Assembly (NCBI GenBank): GCA_031367345.1
Contig: JANLPR010000093.1
Coordinates: 1 to 16,522, forward strand
Direction of reading: 5' to 3'
From: JADKIH01 sp031367345
GTDB taxonomy: Bacteria; Bacteroidota; Bacteroidia; AKYH767-A; 2013-40CM-41-45
DNA: 16,522 nucleotides
The position numbers were made by a program, and so were the translations under genes. Below, one piece after another: positions 14,806 to 16,522 of this stretch. The first letter of the stretch is position 1; each line of letters begins with the position of its first letter. The notes below the pieces were generated by a model. That model was not told the DNA's origin. It made no database searches and was given only the letters and a program-made list of their open reading frames with translations.

Positions 14806-16194
14806 ATGAATTACGATCTTATAGTTTTGGGCAGTGGTCCCGGTGGTTATGTAGCAGCAATTCGTGCTGCACAGTTAGGTATGAAAACAGCAATTGTTGA
14901 AAAATCTGAATTAGGTGGAGTTTGCCTAAACTGGGGATGTATACCTACAAAAGCATTGTTGAAGAGTGCACAAGTTTTCGACTATTTAATGCATGCTGAA
15001 GAATACGGAATAAAATTATCTGGTGCAGAAGCTGATTTTCCTGCTATGATAAAAAGAAGTCGTGGCGTAGCCGATGCAATGAGTAAAGGCGTTGCTTTTC
15101 TAATCAAGAAAAATAAAATCGATGTAATTAATGGTTTTGGAACATTAAAAAGTGGACGAAAGATTGAGGTAAAAGACAATGAAGGGAAATCGTCAATATA
15201 CGAAGCTAAAAATATTATTATCGCCACCGGTGCACGTTCACGTGAATTACCAAATTTAAAACAAGACGGTAAAAAAGTAATTGGTTATAGAGAGGCTATG
15301 GTACTAGAAACAAAACCAAAATCGATGGTAGTTGTTGGTTCGGGAGCTATAGGAGTTGAGTTCGCTTATTTCTATAATTCGATTGGCACTAAAGTTACGA
15401 TCGTTGAGTTTATGCCTAACATTGTACCGATAGAAGACGAAGACATTTCAAAACAACTTGCACGATCATTTAAAAAATCGGGGATAGAAATAATGTTGGA
15501 ATCGACTGTTGAAGGAGTTGATACAACAGGTAGCGGATGCAAAGTAAAAGTAAAAACTAAAAAAGGAGAAGAGATTATAGAATGTGATGTAGTTTTATCT
15601 GCAGTGGGCATTTCATCGAACATCGAAAATATTGGTTTAGAAGAAGTCGGTATCATTACAGATAAAGGAAAAGTGTTAGTGAATGAATGGTACCAAACGA
15701 ATATGCCGGGTTATTTTGCTATTGGAGATGTATTGAACACCCCAGCCTTAGCCCATGTAGCATCACACGAAGGAATAACATGCGTAGAAAAAATTGCAGG
15801 TATGCACGTTGAACCTATCGATTATAAAAACATACCGGGATGTACCTATTGTTCTCCTGAAATTGCATCTGTTGGTTATACTGAAAAAGCAGCTAAAGAA
15901 GCGGGCTATGAAATAAAAGTAGGTAAGTTTCCATTTTCTGCAAGTGGAAAAGCAAAAGCAAGCGGAAATTCTGAAGGATTTGTAAAAGTTATTTTCGATG
16001 CGAAATACGGCGAATGGTTAGGCGCACATTTAATTGGTAATAATGTAACAGAATTAATCGCAGAAGTTGTTGCTGCTCGCAAGTTGGAAACTACAGGCCA
16101 TGAAATTATTAAAACCGTTCATCCGCATCCGACAATGAGCGAAGCAATTATGGAAGCCGTTGCAGAAGCTTATGGCGAGTGTATTCATTTGTAA
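14806..16194 (+). CDS. lpdA: Dihydrolipoyl dehydrogenase (E3)
   Basis: This flavoprotein of 462 residues reoxidises dihydrolipoyl groups with NAD+ in the pyruvate, 2-oxoglutarate and branched-chain dehydrogenase complexes and in glycine cleavage. The FAD-binding motif is VLGSGPGGYVAAIRAAQLG (7-25). The redox-active disulfide is Cys40-Cys45 in GGVCLNWGCIPTKALL. The NAD-binding motif is VVVGSGAIGVEFAYFY, the second FAD motif is YFAIGDVLNTPALAHVASHEG, and the C-terminal HPHPTMSEAIMEA carries the His441-Glu446 dyad at the dimer interface. Length and motifs are all intact. The ATG at 14806 begins directly at the first beta strand. No E1 or E2 subunit is adjacent, so it is a stand-alone E3, probably shared among complexes. 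No strong terminator follows; a hairpin without a U tract pairs 16322-16329 with 16345-16352. Confidence 0.97.
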   Translation: MNYDLIVLGSGPGGYVAAIRAAQLGMKTAIVEKSELGGVCLNWGCIPTKALLKSAQVFDYLMHAEEYGIKLSGAEADFPAMIKRSRGVADAMSKGVAFLIKKNKIDVINGFGTLKSGRKIEVKDNEGKSSIYEAKNIIIATGARSRELPNLKQDGKKVIGYREAMVLETKPKSMVVVGSGAIGVEFAYFYNSIGTKVTIVEFMPNIVPIEDEDISKQLARSFKKSGIEIMLESTVEGVDTTGSGCKVKVKTKKGEEIIECDVVLSAVGISSNIENIGLEEVGIITDKGKVLVNEWYQTNMPGYFAIGDVLNTPALAHVASHEGITCVEKIAGMHVEPIDYKNIPGCTYCSPEIASVGYTEKAAKEAGYEIKVGKFPFSASGKAKASGNSEGFVKVIFDAKYGEWLGAHLIGNNVTELIAEVVAARKLETTGHEIIKTVHPHPTMSEAIMEAVAEAYGECIHL

Positions 16195-16205
16195 GTTGAA
16201 GGGAA

Positions 16206-16289
16206 GAAGTATGAAGTATGAAGTATGAAGTAAGAAGTAAGAAGTAAGAAGTAAGAAGTAAGAAGTAAGAAATATGAAGTATGAAGTAT
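16206..16289. repeat. Twelve-copy heptamer array downstream of lpdA
   Basis: The array is exactly 84 bases, in perfect 7-base register: GAAGTAT three times (16206-16226), GAAGTAA six times (16227-16268), GAAATAT once, then GAAGTAT twice (ending 16289). It starts 11 bases after the lpdA stop. GGTCAGA and GGTCAAT follow at 16294-16307, the reverse complement of the TGACCTT words at 165-185. It has no spacers and so is not CRISPR. The homogeneous GAAGTAA core suggests recent slippage expansion. Confidence 0.95.
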
Positions 16290-16362
16290 TAAAGGTCAGA
16301 GGTCAATATAGTCTGCATTTATTTACTTCTTAACAATAACTTTTGAAGTAAAAATTATGAAG

Positions 16363-16522
16363 GAAGAATGTCAAAGATACGATGCAGTTTTTTTTACTTA
16401 CTAATTACCACTCACCACTCACTTAAAAAGAAGAATGGTCAAAGGTCCGATGCAGTTTTTTTTTACTTACTAATTACCACTCACCACTCACTTAAAAAGA
16501 AGAATGGTCAAAGGTCCGATGC
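16363..16522. repeat. 67-69 bp tandem repeat running off the window
   Basis: Unit 1 spans 16363-16429 (67 bp), unit 2 spans 16430-16498 (69 bp), and unit 3 starts at 16499 and is cut by the window end. Each begins GAAGAATG(G)TCAAAG and contains a T tract (8 or 9 T), then four heptamers TACTTAC, TAATTAC, CACTCAC, CACTCAC (16395-16422 and 16464-16491), then TTAAAAA. Units differ by one base in the T tract, one indel and a few substitutions near GATACGATGC / GGTCCGATGC. The heptamer part is the reverse complement of 9-29 at the left edge. Confidence 0.95.

Noticed and set aside
16206..16522. Possible CRISPR array at the right edge
   Set aside because: The heptamers are contiguous with no spacers, and the 67-69 bp units repeat over their whole length with no unique spacer sequence. 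No cas genes are present.

Overview
The window reads as chromosomal DNA from a member of the Bacteroidota. The evidence is low GC with AT-rich spacers, two secreted proteins ending in a type IX secretion (T9SS) type A sorting domain (YPNPA / MSPNPA ... KFIK), promoter elements of the TTTG/TTG-N19-23-TAnnTTTG type used by this phylum, and weak or absent Shine-Dalgarno sequences. Class or genus cannot be fixed from sequence reading alone. Both ends consist of related 7-base-periodic repeats in opposite orientation, so the window may be a draft contig that stopped in repeats.

Layout, left to right. Bases 1-200 hold degenerate heptamer repeats. Bases 236-521 have no gene but several strong inverted repeats and end in a rho-independent terminator, so they may encode a small structured RNA. 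Bases 790-3447 (-) encode an 885-residue T9SS-exported adhesin-like protein with duplicated Ig-like modules. Its own promoter and terminator are recognisable. Bases 3761-5020 (+) encode a second T9SS-exported protein with a glutamine-amidotransferase-like fold of unknown function. It converges on psuG across a perfect 14-bp bidirectional terminator.

Bases 5073-6919 (-) are a pseudouridine catabolism pair, psuK then psuG, joined by an ATGA overlap. Upstream of them, and separated by the terminator at 6990-7015, is a tightly packed minus-strand run of six genes. In transcription order these are an M61 peptidase (glycyl aminopeptidase type), ridA, a class I amidotransferase subunit (trpG/pabA), thrA (fused aspartokinase-homoserine dehydrogenase), thrB and thrC. 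Together thrA, thrB and thrC carry four of the five steps from aspartate to threonine; aspartate-semialdehyde dehydrogenase is not here. RidA is a plausible helper because it removes reactive enamines formed by PLP enzymes such as threonine dehydratase.

Bases 14583-14805 are a divergent promoter region. Bases 14806-16194 (+) encode dihydrolipoyl dehydrogenase (lpdA), which serves the 2-oxoacid dehydrogenase complexes. The last 330 bases are a 12-copy heptamer array followed by a 67-69 bp tandem repeat that runs off the window.

Most of the genes are ordinary housekeeping or biosynthetic genes. The parts least explained by known families are the heptamer repeat family at both edges, the structured gene-free segment near the left end, and the T9SS-exported amidotransferase-like protein. 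No defence system, CRISPR array, insertion sequence, tRNA or rRNA was recognised.
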